The translations under genes were made by a program, and so were the position numbers. Below are positions 19,022 to 27,929 of a stretch of 57,946 bases of DNA, in pieces (position 1 is the first letter of the stretch; the number at the start of each line of letters is the position of its first letter). Source of the stretch: Citreicella sp. C3M06 (GTDB lineage: Bacteria; Pseudomonadota; Alphaproteobacteria; Rhodobacterales; Rhodobacteraceae). The stretch covers positions 1-57,946 of the forward strand of contig NZ_JAHKQA010000097.1 of assembly GCF_018860705.1 (NCBI RefSeq), in the 5' to 3' direction. Under the pieces are notes generated by a model. It saw nothing but the letters and a program-made list of their open reading frames with translations, did no database searches and was not told where the DNA came from.

Positions 19022-19436
19022 AACCGGTCTCCATGACATTCAGGGGCTTGTGGGGTCGTTTCGTCACTAGGCCACGGGGGCGAGATTGGCAAGCGGGGGG
19101 TGGATTACGGTCTTGACCCTATTCGCTTGGGGCAGCGATGTTCCACGGCGTGAGTGTGGAGTTCTCCGGATTGACTCCACAGGGGATTGGATCCTAAAAA
19201 TGCATCGTACGGGTCCAGATGCACTTAAGTACAGCAGAAGGATGTGGTAGAAGCTTATGATCTATCCATGCGAAAACCTCTGGCGACGCTGTACCAGAGC
19301 CGACATCGATGTTGTGGATCGTCGTCTAATCTGATGGAAAGATTTTGCGCCTGAATGAGCTACTCATCACCGCATATATTTCTATTTTTGGGCATCCACA
19401 AAAAATGACGATCTTTTAAAAGCGCGCGGAGAAAAA
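19022..19436. other. AT-richer divergent intergenic region
   Basis: The 415 bases between the divergent fcl and sulfotransferase genes are clearly AT-richer than their surroundings from about 19,130 onward. They contain two inverted repeats with 11-base spacers (19155-19181 and 19201-19223). I see no protein-like frame, no tRNA, and no promoter box strong enough to call. The base composition change continues into the sulfotransferase gene on the right, suggesting that this DNA arrived together with it. Confidence 0.5.
19155..19181. promoter_or_regulatory. perfect inverted repeat with T-N11-A spacing (possible LysR-type operator)
   Basis: The 8-bp arms tgtggagt and actccaca are perfect inverted repeats separated by 11 bases, giving T-N11-A at the inner edge, the typical half-site spacing for LysR-type regulators. 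It lies in the divergent region between fcl and the sulfotransferase gene. A second, weaker pair with the same 11-base spacer (tgcatc/gatgca) follows at 19201-19223. No LysR gene is in the window; function is inferred. Confidence 0.35.
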
Positions 19437-20147
19437 ATGAATTACAGGCCAGCTTTCGATAGTGGTGAGTTCGTAAGGAACGATCTACACTACTTCCTTC
19501 CTAATGAAGATGGAAAGGCTATTCTGTATACTTACATTAGAAAGAACGCGTGCTCTGCATTTAAGAGGCTCATGGCCGAAAAGTCTCCGGATAAAACGCC
19601 GGGGCTTAAAAAATTCAAACAGTTTAGGGTGCCGCTCGACAACGTATCCTTTGATGAAGCAATATTCGTTTATCGTGACCCTTTTGATCGAGCCATTTCA
19701 GCCTTCTTGAACAAGTTTGTCGACAAGTCGGGAAATGCAGATATTTTCGAAAGCTTCAAGTCGCAGACCGGCAAGGATCCGTACACTGCAACCTTCCGTG
19801 ATTTCACGCAGTATCTCGATGCGCCATTCAAGAACCTGGATCCTCACGTCTGGCCCCAAAAGTCACATCTTCTGGAAGTGGACTACACCCTTCCTTTGGA
19901 AATGAAGGAACTTCCGGCCACCATGGCCAAGAAATTCCCATCCATATCAGAAGCTTTTCAGAAGCCGGTGAACAAGTCCTACAAGCACGAGACTCATACC
20001 GGCGACCTGTGCGACATTCCGGTGGATCAGATCACCTCCGCAGGGAAGGAGAACTTCGAGGGTCTTCGCGATGTTTTGGAAAGTATATATGAGACTGATA
20101 TGAAAATGATAAAGGAACTGAAGGCTCTTCGACACAAAGCAGCCTAG
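19437..20147 (+). CDS. sulfotransferase family 2-like protein (carbohydrate sulfotransferase-like)
   Basis: The 236-residue protein has TYIRKNACSAFKRL at residues 32-45, the 5'-phosphosulfate motif of the HNK-1/chondroitin-type Sulfotransfer_2 family, and IFVYRDPFDRAISAFLNKF at about 76-94, its 3'-phosphate-binding motif. GGAG lies seven bases before the ATG. Its codon use and base composition are much more AT-rich than any neighbour, so recent transfer from another genome is likely. It stands alone on the plus strand between leftward operons. PAPS-dependent O-sulfation of a sugar in the local polysaccharide is the likely job, by inference. Confidence 0.82.
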   Translation: MNYRPAFDSGEFVRNDLHYFLPNEDGKAILYTYIRKNACSAFKRLMAEKSPDKTPGLKKFKQFRVPLDNVSFDEAIFVYRDPFDRAISAFLNKFVDKSGNADIFESFKSQTGKDPYTATFRDFTQYLDAPFKNLDPHVWPQKSHLLEVDYTLPLEMKELPATMAKKFPSISEAFQKPVNKSYKHETHTGDLCDIPVDQITSAGKENFEGLRDVLESIYETDMKMIKELKALRHKAA

Positions 20148-20163
20148 CAGATTCTGGAAACAT

Positions 20164-20178
20164 CTCCCTCGGAGGGAG
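20164..20178. terminator. possible short stem-loop between convergent genes
   Basis: A 6-bp stem ctccct/agggag with loop cgg lies 17 bases after the sulfotransferase stop codon, with TTTTTT 14 bases further on. The T-run is too far away for a textbook terminator, so this is tentative. Confidence 0.3.
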
Positions 20179-20187
20179 CCACCCCGC

Positions 20188-23100
20188 CTATTTTTTCGCC
20201 GCCAGCACCCGCTCGGCGGCAATCTTGCCCAGGCCCATCCCCGGCGCGTCGAAGCTGTTGAACACCTTCGGCGCGTGGCTGCTGCCCCGATCCGCCTTGC
20301 GCGCCAGAAGGTCGGCGAAGAGCGCCTCATAGCGGACCGCCTGTTTCATGAAGGTCAGCTCGGCTTCGGCGTGCTTGCGGCTGTCGCGGCGCATGTTGTT
20401 GATCCCCGTCAGGGTCTTGATCAGCCCTTCGGCCAGAGCGGCGGAATTGCCGACCTCGCAATTATAGCCCGACACCCCGTCCACCGCGAGATCGGGGATC
20501 GCCCCGGTGCGGAACCCCACCACCGGCACCCCGCAGGCGATGGCCTCGGCTGTGGTGTTGGAAAAGGTTTCCTCAAGCGAGGGCACCACGATCACATCGG
20601 CGGCCGAATAGGCCCAGGCCAGTTTCCGGTTGTCCGAAATGTAGCCAAGCGCCTTTTTATCAAACGAAATCTCTTCGGTGGCGGGGGTCTTGTTGCCTAC
20701 CAGCATTACGAAGGGATCAAGGTCGGGGGCGTCGCGTTGCATGATCCCGAACGCTTCGAGCAGTTGCTTGTAGCCTTTGACCTCGCTTGAAAATGACGGC
20801 ACATAGCCGATGATCTTGCGATCCAGCGGCAGGCCCAGTTCGCGGCGCCGCGCATTGCGATCATAGGGGCGGAACACATCGGTTTCGATGGAATTGGGGA
20901 TGTGTTCGATCCGACACTGGTTGAAGCCCGGTGCCTGACGCAGGATTTCGCGGGTGTGCCGCGACAGCGCCACCAGCGTGAGGTTGTCGAAGTTGTAATT
21001 GGCGCGCTTGGCCTCCAGCAGATCGCCGGGAAAGCGCGTGACGGCGCTGTCGATCTGCGGGCAGCCATAGCAGGTGTCCCGCCACTTGTTGCAGCCGTGA
21101 AAAAAATGACAGCCCCCGGTTATGGGTTGCATGTCGCGGACGGTCATAACCACCGGCTTGTCACCCCAGGTCAGGCTGGCGATGTTTTCCGCCGACAGAA
21201 ACCGTGCGTGCCAGTGCAGATTCACGATGTCATAGGGTTCGACAAGGCGCATCAGATCCTCGGACGGGATATGCGTCTGGTTGATGGAGAAGATCGTCAG
21301 CCCCGGCTTGGGCGGCCCTTGCAGTGCCGACCAGTTGCGGTTGTCCCCCGACGGGTGTTTCAGGACGGTGACGCCCTCTTCGTTCTCGTGGTTACGCACG
21401 GTGGTAAAGATATGCGGGCGCACGCCCCGGCTTTTGCGCAGTCCCATGTGCAGCCTGTAGGCGGCGTATCCCGCACCCTGAATGGTCGAGGTCGAAAACA
21501 TCGCCACCTTGCAGGGTTTTGCGTCGACCTCTGCCAGTGCCGCCGCAACGCGCTGTGTCTGCAGCCTGTCACCAAAGGCATCCAGGCGCGCGCGTGCATA
21601 GGCCTGGTTGTCGGCAAAGCACGCCCCATCCGACCACATCGCCGCCAGTGCATCCGCGATGGTATCGGCGCTGCCATGGCCGACGACGCGGGCAAAGGGG
21701 GTTGCTTGTGTGCCGATCACCTCGGGCAGTCCGCCGGCATCCGAGCTGATCACCGGCAGGCCAGCCGCGATCGCCTCGAGCACGGCAACACCGAAGGTTT
21801 CGGATTTACGCAGCGCGTCGGATGTATAGGTCGACGGGTGAACGAACAGGTCGAAACGCGCGAAATAGGTCGGCTCGGCGCTGAAATCTACAAAGGGTTC
21901 AAAGGTGACGTTGTCGATCAGCCCCAGTTCACCCGCCAGCGCCTTCAACGGCTCCAGTCGTTCGTCTCCGTTGCCGTAGACGATGGTCAGATGCACATTG
22001 GGGGTGCATTTTTCGCGAAAACTACCCAGCGCGCGCAGCAGGTGGTCGTGGCCCTTCCAGTCGATCAGCCGGCCCACCGACAGCAGTTGCAAAGGGCGCG
22101 ATCGGTCATAGAAACCGCCCGTCTTACGGTGAGCGAAATAGCGCGGGTTCACCGTATTGGGCACCACGCGCACCTTTTTGGGGTCGACCCCGGCGGCGGT
22201 CAATTCGCCCAGCAGGTAATTGGACACGGTGGTGAACACCACATCGGGCCGCCGGCTGAGATCGTCCAGCACATAGCTGGCATATTCATCGGATTTCTTA
22301 AGGTTGAACACGTCGATGCCGTGGGTCATCACCACCGTCGGAATCCTTAACCCCAGCGGCGCAGTACGCTGATGAAAGCGGTGTTCGTTGATGGCGAAAT
22401 GCGCGATCACCGCGTCGGGGGCCAGCGTGTCGATGAAATAGCGATAGATCTCGCGGGCGATGGTTTCGGGGTAATCGTTCCACGGCACCCGCAGCTTTTT
22501 CGCCCAGGGGCGTTCCTCGGCCAGCTTTTCGTGTTCGTAAAGCACGAAATTATCCAGATCGTCCTCGGCGTCGAGCCGGGTCAGCAGATCGTAGATGAAG
22601 GTTTCCGACGGCGTCGAGAACACCGACACGAAATGCAGCACCGTGCGGCGTGCCCCCGCCTTGCGGCGCGCCACCACATCGTCGATCTGTGCCAGCAGGT
22701 CGGCAAAGCTGCCGTTCTTGGTGTTGATGGAAATCGACTTGCGGTCGATGCCCAGCAGATCGCACAGCGCGATGTATTCGGGAAACAGCGTGCCCGCTTC
22801 CTTGTGGCCCAGCCCGAAATTGGGCCGGTGGGCAAAGCAGTACTGCGCGTAGTCGCGCAGCGCCTCGCAGAACAGCCGGTTGCCGTAATGCTTGCGCGCG
22901 ATGGCCGACACCGCCTTGATCCGCGCCTTGTTGAAGCGGAACAGGTACAGTTCCTCGGCGTCCTCATAGGTCAGGTCGGGGAACACACGCTGATAGCTTT
23001 GTGCCACCTCGCGGATGAACATCAGCCGGCGCGCTTCGGTGTTGCCCGACGACAGCCCGCCCTCGGTCAGGGTGAACAGCGGCTCGGGCAGATGGGCAAA

Positions 23101-24003
23101 GCGGATGCCGCCATTATAGGCCGCCCGAATCCAGATCGCATCGCTGACGATCTTCTGGGTCTCGTCATAGGGACCGATGCAATCATAGGCCCTAGCGCTG
23201 CCCAAAAAGGTGTTGTGGCAGATGTTCAGGTGCCCCAGCAGCACGCCAGGACCGATCGGCTGGGCCGCCATATACTTGTCGCCCTGCGAATAATCCGTGT
23301 AGACTACATCGGGCCGGGCTGGCTCGGACAGGGCCAGCATGACTGCCTTTTCGATGTAATCCTTTTCGTAAACGTCATCCGAATTGAGCAGGCAGATGTA
23401 ATCCCCCTGCGCCAGCTCGATTCCCTTGTTCATCGCCGAGTAGATGCCCTTGTCGGGTTCAGAGATGAAATAGTCGATCACATCCTCGTTGCGTCGGATC
23501 AGATCCACCGTGCCGTCGCGGCTGCCACCGTCAATGACGATGTATTCCACATTGGGGTAGGTCTGGCCCACCACGCTGTCAATGCAGCGCTGAAAGCTGT
23601 CTTCATTCTGGAATACTGCGGTGACGATAGAGACCAGCGGCCGGCCTTCTTGGCTGGCCTTGAAGATGCCGTCCATGCGCATGCCGCCTTCGGCCTGCCG
23701 GTGGCCGGTCAGATCCGGGTAAAGCCCGTAGCGACCCGCAAAGCGCCCCGGCGCGGGCCGGCGCTCGTAGTCAAAATCAGCAGGGACGATCGGGCCGGGT
23801 TTGGTGGCAGCGGGGGGCTCACCCGCCTCCAGCGCCAGCGCTCGGTCCAGCATCGCGCGATAAAGCGTGAAATCGGGGTCGGTCTCGACCAGCCTGCGAA
23901 GCAGAGGCACGGCAGTAGCGGCGTCACCCTCCTGCAGAAGGGTTCTGGCCCTGCTGTAAATCTCTGCGGCAGTAGGGGTATCGGTTGTCACGATCATATT
24001 CAT
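20188..24003 (-). CDS. three-domain glycosyltransferase: GT2, GT4, GT4
   Basis: The 1,271-residue protein begins with a short TPR-like helical segment (about residues 10-60). Residues about 120-340 are GT2: PLVSIVTAVFQNEDSFQRCI, YIVIDGGSRDGT, GDYICLLNSDDVYEKDY. Residues about 470-850 are a first GT4 domain with LLSVGRLIDWKGHDHLL and ETFGVAVLEAIAAGLPVISS. Residues about 858-1240 are a second GT4 domain with SLEETFSNTTAEAIACGVPV. The second GT4 domain also has the HFFHGCNKWRDTCYGCPQ cysteine block typical of capsule enzymes. One polypeptide may therefore add two or three consecutive sugars. ATG codons at 24003 and 23997 are both possible; a GAAGAA is better spaced for the second. The protein is soluble by sequence. 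Confidence 0.88.
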   Translation of the reverse strand: MNMIVTTDTPTAAEIYSRARTLLQEGDAATAVPLLRRLVETDPDFTLYRAMLDRALALEAGEPPAATKPGPIVPADFDYERRPAPGRFAGRYGLYPDLTGHRQAEGGMRMDGIFKASQEGRPLVSIVTAVFQNEDSFQRCIDSVVGQTYPNVEYIVIDGGSRDGTVDLIRRNEDVIDYFISEPDKGIYSAMNKGIELAQGDYICLLNSDDVYEKDYIEKAVMLALSEPARPDVVYTDYSQGDKYMAAQPIGPGVLLGHLNICHNTFLGSARAYDCIGPYDETQKIVSDAIWIRAAYNGGIRFAHLPEPLFTLTEGGLSSGNTEARRLMFIREVAQSYQRVFPDLTYEDAEELYLFRFNKARIKAVSAIARKHYGNRLFCEALRDYAQYCFAHRPNFGLGHKEAGTLFPEYIALCDLLGIDRKSISINTKNGSFADLLAQIDDVVARRKAGARRTVLHFVSVFSTPSETFIYDLLTRLDAEDDLDNFVLYEHEKLAEERPWAKKLRVPWNDYPETIAREIYRYFIDTLAPDAVIAHFAINEHRFHQRTAPLGLRIPTVVMTHGIDVFNLKKSDEYASYVLDDLSRRPDVVFTTVSNYLLGELTAAGVDPKKVRVVPNTVNPRYFAHRKTGGFYDRSRPLQLLSVGRLIDWKGHDHLLRALGSFREKCTPNVHLTIVYGNGDERLEPLKALAGELGLIDNVTFEPFVDFSAEPTYFARFDLFVHPSTYTSDALRKSETFGVAVLEAIAAGLPVISSDAGGLPEVIGTQATPFARVVGHGSADTIADALAAMWSDGACFADNQAYARARLDAFGDRLQTQRVAAALAEVDAKPCKVAMFSTSTIQGAGYAAYRLHMGLRKSRGVRPHIFTTVRNHENEEGVTVLKHPSGDNRNWSALQGPPKPGLTIFSINQTHIPSEDLMRLVEPYDIVNLHWHARFLSAENIASLTWGDKPVVMTVRDMQPITGGCHFFHGCNKWRDTCYGCPQIDSAVTRFPGDLLEAKRANYNFDNLTLVALSRHTREILRQAPGFNQCRIEHIPNSIETDVFRPYDRNARRRELGLPLDRKIIGYVPSFSSEVKGYKQLLEAFGIMQRDAPDLDPFVMLVGNKTPATEEISFDKKALGYISDNRKLAWAYSAADVIVVPSLEETFSNTTAEAIACGVPVVGFRTGAIPDLAVDGVSGYNCEVGNSAALAEGLIKTLTGINNMRRDSRKHAEAELTFMKQAVRYEALFADLLARKADRGSSHAPKVFNSFDAPGMGLGKIAAERVLAAKK

Positions 24004-24072
24004 TTCTTCGAAAATATCGGCCAGCGCGAAACAAGAGCTGTACCCGCGGGCACCCCCACAGGCAGCACTGCG

Positions 24073-24690
24073 TTACAGCGATTTCAGGCAGAAAAAACAA
24101 TAGCGCGACAGTTCGGCAGTAAGGCCGGTTGCCGCATCGTCAAGATCGTCTTCGTAAAACAGGGAGAAAGATCCATACTGGTCGGACCCGCTGCGCCAGC
24201 CGGTTTGGGATCTCATGAAATCGGCGCGGGTCTTGAGAAAGGTCCTGCCAGTGGTGCGGTAAGCCTCAATGGCCAGCGGTCCGGTGCCCGACAGATCGAA
24301 GCTGAAGATCAGAATGTTTTCCGACAGGGTCTTGCGCTTGCGCAGATCGACCCCAGCGGGAAGCTTGGGCTCCGCGCCAGCCACTGACATGGCTGCGGCC
24401 GGGGGTTCAGATGCGGGTGCAGGTACAGATGCGGGACGCAACGTCGGGAGTCGGCCAGCGCGCTGCGCCGTCAACTCGACCGACAGAGCTGCAACCCGGG
24501 CGTTCAGGCGCTCAATCTCGCCGGTATCGCGGCGGATCTGCGCTGCGCAATCGTCGAGGCTGGAAATCAGGTCAGGTAGCAGGTCCGAGATCTGCAAAAG
24601 GCTTTGCACGTTAACCTCCCGAGCCGTTCCCTCCAGTGACTTAAGCGCTTGGGTCAGTCGTGCCGCGCGCTCCGCGTTTTGTGGAATCAT
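24073..24690 (-). CDS. hypothetical coiled-coil protein
   Basis: I do not recognise this 205-residue protein. Residues about 35-80 form a probable coiled coil (ISDLLPDLISSLDDCAAQIR and IERLNARVAALSVELTAQR). A Pro/Ala-rich linker follows (about 83-105), then a C-terminal domain with ENILIFSFDLSGTGPLAIEA and a closing SRYCFFCLKSL. The start at 24690 has no strong Shine-Dalgarno sequence. It lies 69 bases upstream of the GT2-GT4-GT4 gene in the same direction and probably shares its transcript. A coiled coil followed by a beta domain could help to organise the glycosyltransferase, but that is a guess. Confidence 0.6.
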   Translation of the reverse strand: MIPQNAERAARLTQALKSLEGTAREVNVQSLLQISDLLPDLISSLDDCAAQIRRDTGEIERLNARVAALSVELTAQRAGRLPTLRPASVPAPASEPPAAAMSVAGAEPKLPAGVDLRKRKTLSENILIFSFDLSGTGPLAIEAYRTTGRTFLKTRADFMRSQTGWRSGSDQYGSFSLFYEDDLDDAATGLTAELSRYCFFCLKSL

Positions 24691-24993
24691 TTCTGGTCAA
24701 CTTCAACTTGCTGGCCACGGCAAAGCGCCGGGCATTGGAGAGTCTGATGGAACAACCCTCGTTGCCACCCGCGCGGGCACAGGGAGACCACATTTGCAGC
24801 CCCAGTCCTAGACTCTCGGGTCCGCAAGCGCAAGTTTGGGTGACCGCGCTAGCCACCGCGCCCGAGCAAACGCCTATGCTCGTGGCGCTCCTTGTCACCA
24901 AAGGAGAGCCAGTCCGATAGACCTCGCCATACACATGAAATACGGTTCACGCGCAACCTGCGCAAGCGCACTAGGAACAGCACGAGGGCCACA
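24691..24993. other. divergent intergenic region
   Basis: This 303-base stretch separates the leftward coiled-coil gene from the rightward acetyltransferase frame. It must contain their promoters, but I see no clear -35/-10 pair, no strong hairpin and no protein-like frame. Confidence 0.4.
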
Positions 24994-25754
24994 ATGACAT
25001 TTCAGGAAAAGATCGACCAACTTTTGAGGCGATCCAGCGGCGGCCCCGAGGCTCTTTTGGCCGAGACCCGCGCCATTCTGCCTGCGGATCTGGCAGCGGT
25101 CGGGCATGAGTGCCCACATCCCAAGACTGCACGCTACCTGCTCGAGCGCGAATCCCGCGTCAACTCTCCATGGCTCTCCTATGGGCGCGGCCCGGTTCTA
25201 TCGAGTTTCATCGGGGCTTTTCCTACATCAACAATGGCGGTTACCTGCGCGACAATGTGATCATCGGACGCTATTGCTCGATCGGGCGGCGGGTCACCAT
25301 CGGGGCGGGCACCCACCCGATGGCCGGGCTCAGCACCTCGATGCACGTGGCGGGCGGCGGTACACCCTATGACCAGACGCAACTGACCGGCATCACCCAG
25401 AGTACACCCGCCAAGAAGCGTCCGACGCTGATCCACTGCGATGTCTGGCTGGGCGACGGGGTTGTGGTGATGCCGGGGGTACATATCGCGCCGGGCAGCG
25501 TCATCGGTGCCAACGCTGTGGTGACAAAAGACACCGAGCCCTACGGCATTTACGTCGGGATGCCGGCCAGAAAGATCTCGAGCCGATTCAGCCCAGAACT
25601 GGCCGAACGGATGGTTGCCTCGCAGTGGTGGGACATCGATCACGACAAGCTCAACAGCCTGCCAACGCGCAATGTTTTTGAATTTCTCGACAACCTCGAC
25701 AACCTCGCATCCGAGCGCAGCGCGCTGGAGACCTTGCGCATCGCCAACGGCTAG
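24994..25754 (+). pseudogene. CatB-like hexapeptide O-acetyltransferase with apparent frameshift
   Basis: A frame starting at ATG 24994 encodes MTFQEKIDQLLRR and runs through LLERESRVNSPWLSYGRG, then loses protein character near 25190. A second frame, open from 25110, becomes acetyltransferase-like at the same point: IEFHRGFSYINNGGYLRDN, then VIIGRYCSIGRRVTIGAG with left-handed beta-helix hexapeptides, a catalytic-type THPM, DVWLGDGVVVMPGVHIAPG and YVGMPARKI. The two halves would join with a one-base insertion around 25185-25205, near ggcccgg. This is either a real mutation or a sequencing error. If the downstream frame is translated alone from ATG 25110, the catalytic domain (214 residues) would still be made. 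Intact, it would O-acetylate a sugar using acetyl-CoA. Confidence 0.7.
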
Positions 25755-25797
25755 CCCGGCGCTGAATGCGACCACTCGCCTGCCGCCCAAATGCAAG

Positions 25798-25822
25798 CGC
25801 GCCGCCCTTAGGGGACGGCGCG
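25798..25822. terminator. GC-rich stem-loop after the acetyltransferase
   Basis: The arms cgcgccg and cggcgcg plus inner C-G pairs form a hairpin about 45 bases after the acetyltransferase stop and between convergent genes. No T-run follows, so intrinsic termination is uncertain. The remaining 180 bases to the convergent sulfotransferase gene show nothing recognisable. Confidence 0.35.
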
Positions 25823-26004
25823 TACCCACGCTTGCTCAGCGCATCGACGTTCTGGTGACGAATGGCCAGTCATCCCTCACCCCCGACAACCTGTGAAACG
25901 CTTATATCTCGTGCAATCTGAACGGAGGTCGCTCAGCGTTCATATCTTGCTCCGCAGAATCCGCGGCTGCCACGACGTTCGCCAGTATGTCAGACGAGAA
26001 ACCA

Positions 26005-26616
26005 TCACTCGAAGGCGTATCCAAAACGCTCGATTTCTGCAGAAAATTTTTGGGCGACATGGTCGATCATACGCGGGTCCGTGTAGTAGGTCCGGTAGTC
26101 GCCGTGATCTCCTGCGTTGGCCTTTGGAAGATGCGGCGTGGCGATCCCGATCCTGCGGCACAGCTGTGCAAAATCGTCTTCGAGCTGCTCGAAACGCAGC
26201 ACGGCATCGACATTCGCAAAGGCATCCGTCTCATCAGAGGCCAGACTTACATAAGAACTGGCCGTCCGGATATCCTTGTCCACGAACGCCGCGAAGGCTT
26301 TAGGCGACCAGTCGACAACGCCCCGATGCGGCGAAAAGAAATAAGAAACGCACCTGTCCCACGGATTGCGAACCCCGCAAAACTTGAACAGTGCGCCGAA
26401 TTGCTCCGCTGGCAGGCGCTTTCGGTACTCCGACAGTTCGAGATGTTTGTGCATCTCGAGTGTCGGAGACCGGATTTCAAACCGATCAACCCCATCCTGA
26501 TGAGGGGCGAGCAAAGCCATCGTGTCTTCGCTGAACGGCAAGAGCGCGCGCTGAATCGAGTTTCCCGCAGTCTTCGGAACATGAAGAAACAGGAACTGAT
26601 GCGCGAGCGAGAGCAT
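26005..26616 (-). CDS. sulfotransferase family 2-like protein
   Basis: The 203-residue protein starts MLSLAHQFLFLHVPKTAGNS; HVPKTAGNSI is the 5'-phosphosulfate-binding motif of Sulfotransfer_2-type enzymes. FKFCGVRNPWDRCVSYFF about 70 residues later is the 3'-phosphate-binding motif (R-N-P-W-D-R-x-x-S). AAGGAG lies before the ATG at 26616; longer frames lack a ribosome site. The gene starts 13 bases after gmd in the same direction, so it is co-transcribed with GDP-mannose 4,6-dehydratase. This pairing suggests that fucose is the sulfated residue, by inference. Confidence 0.85.
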   Translation of the reverse strand: MLSLAHQFLFLHVPKTAGNSIQRALLPFSEDTMALLAPHQDGVDRFEIRSPTLEMHKHLELSEYRKRLPAEQFGALFKFCGVRNPWDRCVSYFFSPHRGVVDWSPKAFAAFVDKDIRTASSYVSLASDETDAFANVDAVLRFEQLEDDFAQLCRRIGIATPHLPKANAGDHGDYRTYYTDPRMIDHVAQKFSAEIERFGYAFE

Positions 26617-26629
26617 CCGCCGCTCTCCT

Positions 26630-27751
26630 TCAGCCTTCCAGAGACATCGGCATCTCGTAGCCATGCTCCTTGAGCAGGGCGTGGCGCTTGGCGGTCCGAA
26701 GGTCCTCGGCAACCATCTCGGCGCACATTTCCTGCGCGGTGATTTCCGGTACCCAGCCCAGTTTCTCCTTGGCCTTGGTCGGATCGCCCAGCAGGGTCTC
26801 GACCTCGGCGGGACGGAAATAGCGCGGATCGATCTTCATCAGCACATCGCCGGTCTTCACCGCCGGAGAGATCGCGTTGTCGACCGATTTGACGGTCGCG
26901 ATCTCGTCGACGCCGGTGCCGGTGAATTCCAGCTCGATGCCCAACTCCTTTGCCGACCACGAAATGAATTCACGCACGGAATACTGCACGCCGGTGCCAA
27001 TGACGAAATCCACCGCCTCGTCCTGCTGCAGCATCATCCACTGCATGCGCACGTAGTCCTTGGCATGGCCCCAGTCGCGCAGGGAGTCGATGTTGCCCAT
27101 GTAAAGGCAGCTTTCCAGCCCCTGAGAGATGTTCGACAGCCCGCGGGTGATCTTGCGGGTCACGAAAGTCTCGCCGCGGCGCGGGGACTCGTGGTTGAAC
27201 AGGATGCCGTTGCAGGCATACATGCCATAGCTCTCGCGGTAGTTCACCGTGATCCAGTAGGCGTACATCTTGGCCACGGCATAGGGCGAGCGCGGGTAGA
27301 AGGGGGTGGTTTCCTTCTGCGGCGTCTCCTGCACAAGGCCGAAGAGCTCGGATGTCGAGGCCTGATAGAAGCGGGTCTTCTTTTCAAGGCCAAGGAAACG
27401 GATCGCCTCGAGCAGGCGCAGCGTGCCGATGCCGTCGACGTCGGCGGTATATTCGGGGGCTTCGAACGACACGGCAACATGGGACTGGGCGCCGAGGTTG
27501 TAGACCTCGTCGGGCTGCACTTCCTGAATGATGCGCGTGAGGTTCGAGGTGTCGGTCAGATCACCGTAATGCAGCTTGAAATTCTGGTTGGTGACGTGGG
27601 GATCCTGATAGATGTGATCGACCCGGCCAGTGTTGAACAGCGATGCGCGGCGCTTGATGCCATGGACCTCGTACCCCTTCGCAAGCAGGAATTCCGCGAG
27701 GTACGAGCCATCTTGGCCAGTAACGCCTGTGATGAGTGCTTTTTTTGTCAT
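26630..27751 (-). CDS. gmd: GDP-mannose 4,6-dehydratase
   Basis: This 373-residue protein is full length. It begins [20 protein letters not shown] with the family-specific [12 protein letters not shown]-binding loop, continues with [20 protein letters not shown], and has the catalytic Y-x3-K in [33 protein letters not shown] is the conserved GDP-mannose-binding segment. It converts GDP-mannose to GDP-4-keto-6-deoxymannose in the cytoplasm, which Fcl turns into GDP-L-fucose. It is followed in the same direction by a sulfotransferase gene. The 178 bases upstream probably hold its promoter; I cannot define boxes there. Confidence 0.97.
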   Translation of the reverse strand: MTKKALITGVTGQDGSYLAEFLLAKGYEVHGIKRRASLFNTGRVDHIYQDPHVTNQNFKLHYGDLTDTSNLTRIIQEVQPDEVYNLGAQSHVAVSFEAPEYTADVDGIGTLRLLEAIRFLGLEKKTRFYQASTSELFGLVQETPQKETTPFYPRSPYAVAKMYAYWITVNYRESYGMYACNGILFNHESPRRGETFVTRKITRGLSNISQGLESCLYMGNIDSLRDWGHAKDYVRMQWMMLQQDEAVDFVIGTGVQYSVREFISWSAKELGIELEFTGTGVDEIATVKSVDNAISPAVKTGDVLMKIDPRYFRPAEVETLLGDPTKAKEKLGWVPEITAQEMCAEMVAEDLRTAKRHALLKEHGYEMPMSLEG

Positions 27752-27929
27752 TTATCGCAATCCGTCGCTGCAATCGGTTATTGGCTTGCGCCATCCCTAC
27801 CCCGACCGCAGACGGGGCAGAGCGAACATTAGCCTATTTCGTGGGCCGGCCTACCAAAAGCCTGTTGAGGTCACAAGACTGGAAACCTTTTGACCGGGCT
27901 GTGCACGGTGCTGTGCTGCATCTAACTGC

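Noticed and set aside
22372-24387. Plus-strand frame of 671 codons opposite the GT2-GT4-GT4 gene.
   Set aside because: Same antisense effect; the minus strand has all conserved motifs.
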